64,000 nt of DNA, from NCBI GenBank assembly GCA_050084515.1, contig CM114275.1:19654001-19718000 (forward strand), written 5' to 3'. Positions 44,492 to 57,500 of the stretch are shown one piece after another. A program made the position numbers and the translations under genes. The stretch's first letter is position 1. The number at the start of each line of letters is the position of its first letter. This DNA is from Blasia pusilla. Taxonomy: Eukaryota > Marchantiophyta > Marchantiopsida > Blasiales. The notes beneath the pieces are model-generated. The model worked only from the letters and a program-made list of their open reading frames with translations, had not been told where the DNA came from and did not search any database.

Positions 44492-46606
44492 ATGAATATC
44501 CAAAGAGTTACGAATGCTGATTGGTCATTTTACTCGCTGAAATATGCCTTGAAATCTAAACCTACTGGGTCATTAGATATTGATAATGAGTCAGCCAAGT
44601 GTCTTGGACTTGGTGGATTAGACTACGTGAAGTTACGCCTTGTCTTTGGTGTTATGTTGAATTGGTCTGTTTCTTTCACAGAGGATGCATTAACCTGTCT
44701 CCAAATTCCAATTATATACAGGTCTTAGGTTGTCCATTATATTGACTCAAATCCCCCGTCAAGGAGAACATACCTCTACAAATCTGCCTCACTTCCAAGC
44801 ATTCATCCTACTATTATTTACGCCAAACAGGCCTGCTAGCTTGTCATTCTTTTCCTATTGGTCAAACTACAAATCACTGAAAGCCCAACCAAATGTACGC
44901 AAAATAGAGTTATTGGGTTAGATAAATTAGGTAACATTGTTAGTAAAAATGTTTGTATTGTAAGGTTCATTGAGTTTCATCCTCTTCATCAGTGGAATGA
45001 ATTCTTCTATCTTGTTCTTCTCCAACATGTATCCTTCAAATCAGAAGACTTTATTCTCTCATGTCAAGATGAACGTTGGACACATCTCCATGAGTGTGTG
45101 CATAGGGGTATTATTAACAATATGGGTAATATTCACGATCTCATTAAGATCCATGCACTCAAGAACATGTGGAGTCACGTCCATGAAGCATAAATTATTG
45201 CTAAAGCAAAAAGTATTCTTCAACATGAGCTTGACTTAGACATACAACTCTACCAAACTTTGGAATCCTTTGAGCCTGATATTCTCGATGCCTCTGAAAA
45301 TGACTTACCAGAATAACCAAACCTAGGGTGTCTAAATGCATAGCAGGCTTATCTCTTCCAACATCTTAGCAAGTTAACATGTGGATTAGTGCTACTTAAA
45401 GGTGCTTCTCGTTCTGATAAGTCTTTCTTTGTATCATTAATGTATAGTTACTGGAAATCCATAGGCATGTCTCCTCTTCTCACTGCAATGATAGGCACAG
45501 TTGCAGTTCGGCTTCACCATGATGTAACCATAGTTCACTCTGCCTTTACTATTTCAATTTCTGGTGATATGCCAACAATGCATGCTACATCTGATCCCGA
45601 AACTAGACTTAAAGCTGCTTAGGTAATTGTGATTGATGAATGTTCCACGTTAACCACAAAACTCATGCAGTTATGCGCATAAACAAAGTTACCTGATGTA
45701 CAAGCTATAATGTACTTGGTGGAAAATACTCATTCTTGTTGGAGACCTTTGCCAACTCCCATTGGTTTGCAACAATAAAATCTTTGACTTTTTCCATGGT
45801 TTTCATATCAATTCTTCTACATTTTTAGAACATGCTCCCTCGTTCCAATCAGTTACACCTATCAAGCACTCATCTGATTCTATTTACAATGACTTCCTAA
45901 ATTCAATAAGATCTTTGATTCCCACACAAAAGCAGTTTGACGATTTCCTGGGTCCCTATTTTGTATCTGAAAATGAAGCAACTGATTTTATCACTTCTCA
46001 AACAACCATTATGTGCACTCATTGTGAAGATGTTGCTTTGTTCATCTTCTAGCACGTAGGAGAATTTTTGGAGATGCTTCAATCATAAAAGTTGATTTTA
46101 TTTGAGACATACCATCAAAGTTTGAATTTGCTACATGGCTGAACGATGAGTGTTTCCACCAGCTACCTTTCATTGCTCTCCACTGTCGAGTCATGATTAC
46201 ATCCAATATCAATTTGAAGACACAAGCAGCTAATGGATCATTGGCAACAGTTTGTGATCTTCTCTATGAAGATAATGAGCTAGTTCATAGTGTCATTATT
46301 CTTGAGTCTAATGGCAAGAGCATCAAAATAGGTAGAACCAATTTCTCTACTCTCAAGTATGACTCAAATCATAAGTACATGAAGAAGTCATTTAGACTCC
46401 TTTTAGGATATGCCATGAATGCCCACAAGAGTCAAGGATCCACACTCACAGGTCCTTGCTTGCTGATTGTGAAGTCAATATTTGCCATTGGCCTTGCATA
46501 TATCATGATGTCCATGGTTAGGAAGAGAGAACAACTTAGGATCCTATGTTCATTCAAACCTATAGACTTTGTGGTATTTGGTCAAACTGCGCTTTCTAGT
46601 TCATAG
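44492..46606 (+). pseudogene. Helitron PIF1-like helicase remnant
   Basis: The linker NIQRVTNADWSFYSLKYALK (44492) and CLGLGGLDYVKLRL are conserved Helitron blocks. The helicase has a worn Walker A, LLKGASRSDKSF (about 45391-45427; the usual GTGK reads SDKS). Walker B is VIVIDECSTL (about 45622-45650). The C-terminal motifs are MITSNINLKTQAANGSLATV, then LLLGYAMNAHKSQGSTLTGP and YIMMSMVRKREQLRIL (46193-46606). Helitron helicases unwind DNA during rolling-circle transposition. Confidence 0.85.
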
Positions 46607-47959
46607 TTAGTTGTGGGATTCTAAATTTTGTCGTATAAACAAAGATGCGCCAACCTCGGGTATGTTTAAAGGTCTTCATAACTTCTCTTGTACCAATTCA
46701 TCTTGTAGAATTTATCTTCTTAACTATAGAACCTCACAATCCGTTCTGGTGTTCGAGACATTTAGAAGGAGCTTGTGAAATACAAAAATGTTGATTTTAA
46801 GGAAACATCCTTAACAAGAAAGGATGCAGCCAGACTTTTCAACCTTGTATCTGATGGAATTAGGGTTGATCAATTGCGCCTTCTCATGCACTAGATGTAC
46901 TTACCGCTAAACATGCTAGTGGATTTGAACTCTGAAAAAGCCACTCATTTGATAGATAGGATGAAGACAACCCAAGACAATGGACAATTGTCAGATTTTG
47001 AGCCCATTTCCATTGATGTCGATAACCCTGCTCATTTCCCTCTTCTTTCTGATTTTGATGATGTTATCATCTTGTCTCCTCATACTACTACCCTTCCCGA
47101 GACTTCATCTTATAGAGATCTCAATGAAGTTTCTACAACTCCTGCACAACCACAAAACAACACTTTCGATTCAACTTTGCAATCTCCAAGCAAAAGGAAA
47201 TGCACATAGCTAATGGTACTTACTATAAATATTCCTGTTTTTGCAAATGCATTTCGTCTGCTCTGCTAGGTTTATTAAGCTTCTCAACTTATCTACTGTG
47301 TGATATCACTAACACCTTATGTATTTTAATTTGCAGGTTATTACTCTCTCACAAGCACATATATGTTTTTCATCCAATTACTTTCATTTCATAGGCTTTC
47401 CTAGCAATAATTTTCAAACCCTATTATGATCAATTGCTCTAATCAATAGTTCCCACTTTGCCATTATGCTACTCTATTATGTCCTTCAATTTTAGCTATA
47501 GTGATTCAGGTTATCAACACATCAACAACTAGCCTCAGTTGTAGGTCAATGTTTGATTTCTCCAGCAATATGTATTCTGATTTAGAAAAAAATCAGAATA
47601 CAGAACTAACTGGGACAATAGTCTTGAAGAGATTCCCACAAGCAACTCAACTAACTGGGACAATAGTCTTGAAGAGATTCCCACGGATGTTTATGATTCT
47701 TTCCGAATAGCCTTGGATGAAGCTGAAGAGTGCTCAACTCGTCTCAACACTGAGATAGCAATTCTAGTTGATGTGTTATAACTATAACATGACGCACGTG
47801 TAGCTGTAAGCATTTAGTTGAATGAAATGAAAGACAAGTTGAAAGAGGCAAGGAGAGAGTTCAAGGTGTTATTGGCAAGCATTGAAAAATATATTCAGGC
47901 TGATCTGAGGCTTTCTCTTCAGGCCTTGATGATAGAGTCACTTATGAGAGGATAGTATA
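46607..47959 (+). other. Helitron-associated tail with internal duplications
   Basis: The frame 46895-47209 reads NMLVDLNSEKATHLIDRMKT, resembling the block ILVYLSYARADHLLMQMKST at 43105, so a partial duplicate of the Helitron N-terminal part is likely. A 45-bp tandem duplication lies at 47606-47684 (unit containing CTAACTGGGACAATAGTCTT). The rest has Glu/Leu-rich short frames (47820-47950) and no recognised domain. Confidence 0.45.
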
Positions 47960-48869
47960 TTTACTCTTAGCCAACAAATTTCAATTTTGTTGTCTCTGCT
48001 GAGATCATGTTGAGGCTGTTAGACCTATTTGAAAATTTTGTTCCATTGGTTTTATTGAGCATTTTGTTCAACTACTCAACCAAAAAAGAATCTACCTCAC
48101 TTCACCTTTGCTAGTGTTTTTCTCTTGCTCATATGCATTTTTTCATAGCTTTACTATGCTGTTTCAATTTGTCAACTTTGCTGTAAACTCAAAAGTTCCA
48201 ACGCTCTCCATTAGATGCTGCACAAAAAACTTCTCCCTCTCTTTATTCCATTATTATCCTTAATTCCAGCTACCACGTCAAAAGATTAAACACAGGACTT
48301 CATTAATAATTTGAAAGCATCTCAGCCAACCCGAAAAACTCCAATTAAATGGATCACAAATCCAAAATCGGGACATATTGAGATGTTACTTTTGCTAATG
48401 TTTTATCCAACCTAATTTAGCCTACATGCTTACTATCAAATGCAGCTCTAACCATAAATTTCCCATCCCACTCTCAATTATTTACAACATCAATCCATAC
48501 AATTTAAGTGCTTTAAAACGCGTTTCCCTTGAGTCTGTTATAACGTTCACCTATTCTCCATCGTAATTCCAAATAAGTAGCACCAATACCACCACCAAGT
48601 CCACACGCAAGCATTTTGAAGATCTTCTATTCACACTGCACGACTCATTTCTCCTCAATTTCATTCTCTTTCTACTTTACCACTCCATTACCTCAAATAT
48701 TAGAACCCTTCAACTTATTATATTAGCACTGAACTTTTTTTTCTATTTTATACTTGATGTCCATGCACCCTCAATATGCCTCATAACTACTCCGTTTCGT
48801 TGTGAATATCATCATTTATACCTACAAGTCATTTTTCACCATTTTTTTTACACTAGTCTTGATAGAGCT

Positions 48870-48911
48870 AGAGTGTTGAAGGCTGCGCACTAGTGCAACC
48901 TTCAACACTCT
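48870..48911. repeat. Perfect 13-bp inverted repeat with inner palindrome
   Basis: AGAGTGTTGAAGG and CCTTCAACACTCT pair perfectly around a 16-base loop that itself contains GCACTAGTGC, a 10-base palindrome. Surrounding DNA is AT-rich. It is not followed by CTRR, so a Helitron 3' end is not supported. Confidence 0.9.
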
Positions 48912-49538
48912 TGAATTTTTATGATGGATGTGCTTCCTTTTATTTATCCTCTACATCAATTGCATAAGAAATTGAAAGTGTTATTTTAATTGAGAAATGC
49001 CATATAAGAAGGATCCTTACTATTTCACAAACAACCAAAATTTTAAACTTATTTAATAATTTTTTGGCATTGAAGTTTTTCATGATGACGTTTGTTTTCT
49101 ATTTTGTAAAATTTTCAAACATAAATTTAAGTTTAAAGCTATTAATTAGTTCTTTAAATAAAAATGGAAATACTACGAAAATGTTACTTTAATAAGCAAC
49201 TCGCTTTTCTTCATGATTGACATGCTACGCTTTTCATTAAATGTTAAAATATCCTTTCATTAGAAAAAAATAAATAAAAATGCACTTCGATAAAAACGAG
49301 TGATGGAAAACCCATCGGAAATACAAAACAAGCAAAAAGGATATATAATAAATAAAAGGAGTTGTATGCTAAGTTCGTATGTGGGCCACATCAAGTATCC
49401 GTATTCATTTGGTCATCATTATGCTTGTATTTCATAGTTATGGATCTTATATAATACAATATTTGTAGAAATAATAATTAAATGCTTCAAGTTGACACAC
49501 GTTTGGAATCTCACACTTGCTCCACCAACAAACAAGGT

Positions 49539-49579
49539 CAGTTCTCGCCAGGTACGGGGAGTTTTTTTCGCGAGAACTG
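49539..49579. repeat. 10-bp inverted repeat
   Basis: CAGTTCTCGC and GCGAGAACTG are separated by 21 bases. A related GGTTCTCGC word recurs near 49761, and CGGTAATT words lie between, suggesting a small MITE-like unit. No target duplication was recognised. Confidence 0.6.
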
Positions 49580-52500
49580 GTATTTCCCCGGTATGTATAA
49601 AATAGGATGGTAAATATTGAATTTTTGTTAATCCCAGTTGGCTATTTTGATACAAGTAAAATCTATAAATCTCGTCTGGTTTTGACCGGTAATTCAGAAT
49701 TTGAGTCGGTAATTTTCAATACCGCCGACTCAGCACATAACCCCGGTTCTTGTGGGACTTTGGTTCTCGCTTAAAAGAACGAATATTTGATAGAGAAAGA
49801 AAGTTTGCCATTTCCCGTTACACTCGTTAAGGGAAATATTATTGTTATGGACAAGGCGATTGTAGACTAATTGATAAAGAGTTGGTGGTCACACATCATT
49901 TCTATAAATATGATGTGACCACCAAATCTTCATTGGAAAGAGAAATATTTTTTGGATTGAAGAGTGGTGGATGGAACAACTATGAGGGCTACGGGACGGA
50001 AAAATAGAGGGACAGTAAACGGATGAAGGTTAAACGGTGAAGGAAAGAGCTCTCTTGCGGATGACATACTCAACGTCACCCAAGGAGATTCTTTAAAAAC
50101 GAAGCCCTCACAACTTAAAAAAAAGGAAGCCCTCCACTGGGGCGACAAGAAGAATTTATAAACGCTTTTGGGATTTGTGGCCCCGTCCTGCACACCATTT
50201 GCTTGACTTTGGTGTCGAGTCCTTTTTTGTACTTAGCTTGGGGTCCACTACTTCCGTACCTCATTAACATATTTGTTTCTTCTGAATCGTCACGTAGTTT
50301 CTTAAAGTGTATGCGGACTTCATCGCCACAACTTGCAAACTTGACTTTTGTGCCGTTGGGGGATACCAACTAGTTTTAGCTTTTTTTCCCCATCATTCAT
50401 CCCTGCGGTTTGCAAAACGACCTCATAGGGTAGATTAAGTACTTTTTTCTTGCTACATCGTTAACTCGCGAATTCTTTTGTGGACCTCCACGATGGAAAA
50501 CCCATCGAAAGTTGCTTTTTTTTGGGCATGGGGATGGATTTTCTGTTGTTTCTTCTAGAGTATCCGACGTTCCAAAGTTGTCTGCATATTTTTATCTAAA
50601 CTCAGGAGTGTATGCTGTAATTTTGGCTTGCACGTTTGTTGTGCATCGTAGATTCAATTATTAGTTATTAGTTAGCATGCATGTGCTTTTCCAATCATTT
50701 AATAATTTATTTATTTCAAAATTCAGAGAGAAATTTATAAATTTTTTTGTGTATTTTAGAGTATTTTAATTTTCCAATTAAAATTTAAATAACACCCAAC
50801 TCCCTTACTTAATCCTACCAGTCATTAAAATTTAAAAAATATCTCCTTTTCTCACCAAAATAACATCCACTAACTAACTTAGTAACTAATGAATTTAATT
50901 AACATGATTATTTAAAAATATGATGTTTTTAGTTTAATATTTTAATATAGTTTTTATTTTCTTTAATCTTAAAATAGTAAGAACATTCCAATCTTAAAAG
51001 AAAATGCACTCATTAATTAAAATTTAATCAATACCCCACTCACCTAAAAAATTTCCATAAAATTAAAAAATATCCACCCCTTCTCCATTAAAATTTATTT
51101 TCCCTTCATATCAAATATTAATTAGGAGACAAAATTACAAATCTTTTGCTATTTGGCCTAACTATCCCACTATATTGTCTTATTTTACACTTAGTGTTGT
51201 AGCCCTTTTCCCACCCCTCTCAATAAGTGCTAAAGTGTTAAAAATCTATAAACATTAGAATTTTATAGTCCATTGTAATGCTAGAAGTGAGAGATCACAC
51301 TCACAACTACAAACTTTCATTAAAAAAAATCTCAACATAGATTTGGGATTGTAACTAATATCATCGATTTTATTATGTTTAATATTAGATTAGTAATTCA
51401 TAATTTTTCATTCAAATTTATTTTTTTCTCTTCCCATCTAAGTGAATCAAAGGAAAAAATTCAAGCGTGTTGTTTTCTTTTCCTATTATCCCATTATTTT
51501 GTCCTATTATATATAGGGTCGTCTATTATAATTTAAGTAACACTAATTCATATCAAATCAGATATTTTTCTCATTTATTTATGGTTAAACATTGGGGAGA
51601 AAAAAAATCCATATTATTGTAAGAGGTGATAATTGAAGTATTCTTTATCACACATTATTAAATATGATAGGAATATGGGAAATTTGATTCATTTACTATA
51701 AATATATATTTCAAAAAATGACCTTCAATTTATTCAGATTCTCAATTCAGAGAATTTATCCAAGTAAGATATCCATCTACTTAAGAGAATGGGTTGGAAT
51801 TCACACAAGGTTTCTCATCTCATAATGAAATTAATGCCCAAAATAGGATATTAAAAATATGGATGGAAGGGAAGAATCATGATATTCCATCTCTTAGATT
51901 TCCTTAAAAACTTAATAAGAATAATAATAATAAAAGAGACCCCAACCGAGTGCAATTTTGTTCTAAGGTCTTCCATCATTCATTCACAATACTCATATAG
52001 ATACTATATTAATTTTTAACAAAAGGAAAAAAATGGGAAAAAAATTTAAAAATTTGATGCATAAAAGATAGATAAAGAAAAAAGATAAAATCATGGCTAC
52101 TTTTTGGGGATTTTTATTTATATGCAAGAAACTTTAACGGACTCTTTTCCCCGTATTCCATAGGAGGAGGTAACGTGGAGGTTGGGGTTAAGATGAACAG
52201 TTTTGTATTAGTTAGGTAATTATACGTTTTGTTGCCCACCAAAATCAAAGCATTACAATGCCACGATCCAAGTTTGATATCGTCTTCATATTGGTGAAAA
52301 TCAACGAGATTTAACTTCTCACGTATTATAACATTAAAATGGAGTGACAGTTTCTTTCATTTTTTTTTTCTAATATTTCCGGAAGAAAAGTCTAGTCAAT
52401 TGAGAAATGACATTTCTCAAATGTCATTGAGAAAACCGAAAATAATGAAGAATGTGATGAGTGCGGTAGTTGACAAAGAAGTATTGAAATGGGGACGGCA

Positions 52501-53010
52501 AGCAATACACGAGGAATTCCATCTTCTAAAGAAATGATCGTACATAGTATTCCAACTCACCACATCTAGAATGATTGTTGTTTCCCGTACGGCTTCGCGA
52601 GAACCATTCGTAGCCGCCTACCTTTGAATCGTTATTGTTGGATGCAAGTATTCTTTCACTCTGTCTTGCCTTCCTTAACTTATTATGCTCGATCTATTTC
52701 GTATACACGTTAAACCTCATTTTCGTCGCCATACTTTAGTACGTACTTGCTCCCTCATCTCTTTTCTAAGTGGAAACACTTCGTTGGATATTTCTCATCT
52801 CGTCGCGCGTGCCTGCAATTCTCAACTTCAAAACTATGACGCGACGCTAAAATGAAGTCGGAACATGTCGCAGGAAATTAAGGGAATTGGGAGTCGGGAG
52901 GAATCGTGGAACGGGGGAAAGGAGTGGGGCTATCCGTGATCCGAAAAGGACGAGGAGAAAGAAAGGGTGTAGATAAGGCGACATAGAATTGGGGTGGGAT
53001 CGTATGGCGT

Positions 53011-53038
53011 TGTTATTATTATTATTATTATTATTATT
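53011..53038. repeat. (TTA)n microsatellite
   Basis: Nine uninterrupted TTA/ATT units about 1.5 kb upstream of the RING gene start. Confidence 0.95.
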
Positions 53039-53039
53039 G

Positions 53040-54564
53040 GTTCTCCGGGGTGATATCGACGAGGGCGTTTGCTGTCGACATTTGTTCCACCTCAATGAAA
53101 GGGCACTGTAGAGAGCGACAGCAAAGAAAAGTCCCTGGGCCGTCGAGGAAGACCAGTCGTTATAAAGCGAGCGACTCGTATAGGAACCTGCAGTGTGGGA
53201 GTCTGTCCTGCCAGGGCCGAAGATTCGGCCATCCGCTGTAGCACGGCGATGGAGCCGCTCTTGTATCGAGTCTCGCCGCAACTCTGTGGTTGGTTAGTTG
53301 GTCGGTCGGGAGCAAGGCTCGGGTGCATAATGCAGTTCAGGGGTAATAGTAAATCATTATCTTGGAATCTAATTTCCGCCTTCTTGAATATCACCCTACG
53401 GTTCTGTAATTTGTTTTTCCTCCCCTTGTTCCTTTCGTTTTGGTCGGTTTCGTTTCGTTTCGTTTCATTTCAAATGCTGGGCGGGCCGCGTGCGCCTGCA
53501 CGCTGGGATGCTGGGCCCCGCCATAGCCAGCGATCTTCGTCTTTCAGCTGCCGCGGCATCGCCCTCGCGCTGGCCCTTCCGGCGGAGTGTGTCTGGGCCG
53601 TCTCTCTGTTTCTCTTTGTTCTCTTCTTTTCTCCCTTTCGATCGTGTGTCCTCTTCTCCCTTCCCTTCCCCTCCCCTCCCGTCCCGTCCCCTCTCCTCTC
53701 CTCTCCTTTGCACCGCTCGACTGCTAGATCCGCACCCGGGGGGTGGCTGGTGGCAGGGGGGGTCTCTGAGTTCGTGCGAGGAGCAACGAACTGCTCCGCC
53801 GCTGTGCTGTGCGTGCAGCAACGACAGGATCGGAATTTCCTGCATTGGTCTGTGGGAGGAGGGAAGGAGGGTTGCGGCGGGACTGGGATGAAAATGTAAA
53901 CAAGGCGTTGTGTGATGCGGCCGCGTCGTCGCATTGTTTGTGTTGTTGTGATTGTTGAGGAGGAGAAGTGGGGAGTAGGGAATTGGGGACGGGAGGGGAG
54001 GTCGAAGGGAGAAGCGTCTGAGTAGGCGGGGCACGTTAGTCGATGGTCTGGGGAGGCTGCCGGGCATCATCGGACAAGTAAGGCAAGGGAGGTTAGCGTT
54101 GCGTTGAGAGTCGAGGAGGAGCTCTTGACTGAGGTGGCTTCCACTTTTCACATGCGCTGGAGTGGAGTGGAACGGAAAATAGTGGGAAGCGTGTTTGCTC
54201 GCCTCTGAGACTATTGATCGATTGGGAACTCTCAAGTGGCAGCCTCAATCTTGTAAAATTGCTACCTAACGTGGGATCTTTCGTTCGCCATATCCGCTGG
54301 ACTAGAATTGTGCGGGTAGAGTGAGCGAGCGAGCGTGTGTGTGTGGAAGGCACTGTTGTTCGACTTGGAAAGACGGCAAGAGAATCAGCTGGAAGGAGCA
54401 AAGAAAAGTGGACTAGCTCTATCTAGACCTTTTCCTGTTCTCAAACAAAAAATACCTCTGAGGAGTTGAGGAACCCTTGTCCGTTTCAGTTTTCTTCATT
54501 TACTCTTCGGGCCCTGTTTTCTTGAAGCTTATTCGCACTCTCTACTTCATCATTTCTTCAAAAA
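53040..54564 (+). promoter_or_regulatory. GC-rich upstream/5' UTR region of the RING gene
   Basis: A GC- and CpG-rich stretch with pyrimidine tracts (CCTCTCCTCTCCTCTCC near 53690) and GGGAGG clusters, ending just before the ATG at 54565. Such tracts are common in plant promoters and 5' UTRs. No single TATA box or start site can be chosen. Long open frames on both strands here (for example 53465-54235 on the - strand) are low-complexity Arg/Ser/Pro runs and not credible genes. Confidence 0.45.
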
Positions 54565-57500
54565 ATGGGATCAAGCAGTAGTCGACATGCGGGAGAGGTA
54601 TCAGAACGGCGCGATCGTGGAGACTACTCGGCTACCAGGAGAGAGAGTGGCGTTGGCGGGTTGAATTTGGCGGGTAGCCTATCTCGAAGCGCATCCGAGG
54701 TCTTGCCCCTTCTTGGTGTCGCTGAACTCTTGTAATGAACTGGTTTGTGGCTGTCTGTGGATGATCTGTGTCTGCTTTTTGTCCTCTAACGTCTGCATCT
54801 ATTGCGGCAAGACTCTTTCCAGTGACTGATTGTGATAAGTTGCCTGTGGATCATATAAAAGTTCTAGTTTGTCGGGGTTTGTTTTCCCAAGATCGTCGGT
54901 GTGGCGAAATGGAGGAGACGGAAACAAGTCTGCTTTCGTTGAACGTATTCTTTGATGGATGTATCAGATATCCGAGTCGTGTTCTGTATCGTTAGCCCAA
55001 CCCTTTAGAATGCCATTATCTGCAGAGTACCTTGATAGATACACGGTGTCTGATCCTTAGCGAGGAGACGGAGTGAATCATCATTAAGATGGAACTGGTT
55101 CCCCATCAGTGCAGGGAACAACGATTTTTTCCTCCTTGGAATCTCTGAGTTGTCTTTCTACGTGTTTGTGGGTCCACATATTACTCTTCATCAATAGGAT
55201 GGAAAGGATTGCAACTTTGGGGAATGGGTGTTCGAGTTCTGAGATTTATCTATCTTGGATAGGCACCTCCTTTCGCAAGTCCGTTTTCGCTTTCACCTTA
55301 ACAGTTTCATTAGAACTTGCTTTCTTTCTTCTTGGTGAAAATTTGGACTTCTGTGGTTGATTTTCATACGGTTTATTTCATTGTTGATATTTTAGTCATT
55401 CCATGTAAATCGAGAGGTTGTCATGCAGGTGACAGTTCGCGTTCTCTCAGACACTATATTTTCCTGCATTGTTTCCCAATGAGATGATTCAGGTCTATCT
55501 TCTCTAGGAAAAAATGAGTGACTAAGAGAGGGTGTTCCGTGACCAGCCACAGGATATATCTGTTACATACTTTGTCAGGACATCGAAGGGGTCGAGCATG
55601 TGCCTGAAAAGGAAGCTTTTTCTTACTGGTCCTTGTGCTCTGGCAACATCCCTGATATCTTACTGGGCGCAAATCAAGAACGTTCTCGTGCATACAGATG
55701 ATTGTCCAAAGGAGTGTGGGATTCCCAGTAGTCATGTGTGGTGTGTGCCATCTCTTCAATACTCGGTCTCCTCAACATGCCCATACGCCGTGGATCAACT
55801 CCGTGACAAAAATACTACTAATCAAGGGGACCTAGTCTTGCCCTTATCACTAAGACTGTCCAAATTCTCGTAGTTGCAGTCATCAGAAACGTCTCCAGCA
55901 GCTGTTGTTGCTAAGCAGCATTACGTTTTGTTAGTAGGCATGAGTTTCTTTCGGATGCTCGTCTTTTTTAGTAGCCTCATTCCAAACCTTTTGAAAAATG
56001 ACGAGTAGCCATACCACATCACGGAATTGCTGAACTGTGCAGTCATTATGATGTGCCTTTTGATTAACTGCTGGCTATTAGGAGAGTTTGACTATGACAA
56101 CATCATTGCCACAGGCTAGAGTAACTTTGGGTACATGGGTGTAAGTTCTTGGATAGGTGAATTGATTGCTGTTAATCAGGCTTAGGACTTGCAGGATATT
56201 GTCCTGATATTAGACTGTCTGATAAGTTCAGGGTTGCTGTGCCACTACTGAGCTTGCTTCCATCTGTTATAGTTCTTCCGTCTAGGTCACTTTAAGAGTT
56301 TCTTGTGCATTCAAGTAACATGGTTTGGTTTTGCGCCATCTCAACCTTTTCGGGTCAGGAAAATAGATATTTGAGTTGATGTGTATTGATTCTTGAAGTT
56401 GTTCTTTATCAGTCACAGACACGGAGTGCGAGCGTGCGGGAGACTGGCCGAGGAAACCGACTGCGCCCTGGGCGTTTCAGCTCTGGTAGGCAACCTGAAG
56501 CTTCTGCACCATTCTTTGACTCAGGTCGAACTGCAAGCACATCACGAGGGTCTGGTCTTCTCAAAGCTAGTTCCTCTGGTGGTGAAGCTGCGATAGCTTC
56601 AGAAAGTGTCATAGCGGGTCAATCAACGACGATTGGGATTTCCCTTGAAGGAAGCAGCAGTTCAACACCTCAGGCTTCTCAATCTTCTGGACAAGTCGCT
56701 GACAGTCCAAGGGTTGTTGACAGTGGAAGGCCAATCCTGGGTTTGGTAGTGGATAATGATTCTATTGAGATTTTAGAGTCAGTTTCTGCTGACCTCACAA
56801 GTGCAGGTCACTCCAGGAACAATGGTACTCAGGATTCTCACAACTTGTGGTTGGAAGGTCATCCTCCTTGGAACCCTAGGATCGGTTCTCCATTAGCAAA
56901 TAGTGCACAAGAGAGCTCCAGTTTGATAGGTCTCTCAGAGGCATCTCGTCAAAATTTACAGGCTGCATGTGGATCTGCTTTACAACAACATCGTGCAAAT
57001 GAGATGCAAGAGCGCCTGCGGAGGTGTGCTGGCTTGCCCCCTTCATCTCTCGATCTCCATGAGCTTGAAAGGAGAGGTATTCTATCTGTGGAATCATCTG
57101 GATCACAAGGGCACAGAGCAGGAGCAAGACCTGACAATGGTGATGCAAGCTCTTCTGTATCAACCAGGGAGAGAGATGAGCGCCCATTCAGAACAACACC
57201 CTTACAAACTTGGGAGAGAATGGATGAAGGTAGACTGATAGAGTATAGACATTCTGTTTACTCAGAGTCTCGGGACAGACCTTGGGCATTGCATAGGTCT
57301 GAGCTTCACAGTGGGATGTCTGACCGTGTCAGCACTCTGTCGGGGCCAGCTTCCAGCTCCACTCCGATATCTAGTGCTGGCCGAGAGTCTCGGCGAAATG
57401 GTGGAAGGAGGTTGTGGGATGCCCTGACTCGAGCAGCCTCTCACAGGCGAACAAGTACACCTATGACACCTTCTAACACAGATAGTGTCATGGATAGCTG

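Larger units (their letters stand above)
42467..47800 (+). mobile_element. Helitron, decayed (Rep-helicase)
   Basis: The + strand retains, in order, a Helitron N-terminal block, Rep, a long linker and a PIF1-type helicase typical of plant Helitrons, with many stops. Frames shift repeatedly. Termini (5' TC, 3' hairpin plus CTRR) were not identified, so the limits are those of recognisable coding sequence plus a downstream duplicated tail. Confidence 0.8.
47960..52840. other. AT-rich gene-free stretch
   Basis: Strongly AT-rich, with long A and T runs and only very short frames on either strand. No transposon protein motif was recognised. Two hairpins (48870-48911 and 49539-49579) are the only clear structures. 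It may be old degraded repeat DNA or matrix-attachment-like sequence. The GC content rises sharply at about 52850, toward the RING gene promoter. Confidence 0.5.

Noticed and set aside
48870-48911. Helitron 3' terminal hairpin
   Set aside because: No CTRR follows, and the stem is longer than usual; distance to the Helitron coding remains about 1 kb without continuity.
53465-54235. 256-residue open frame on the - strand upstream of the RING gene
   Set aside because: Low-complexity Arg/Pro/Ser/Gly sequence produced by GC-rich pyrimidine tracts, with equally long frames on the opposite strand and no domain.
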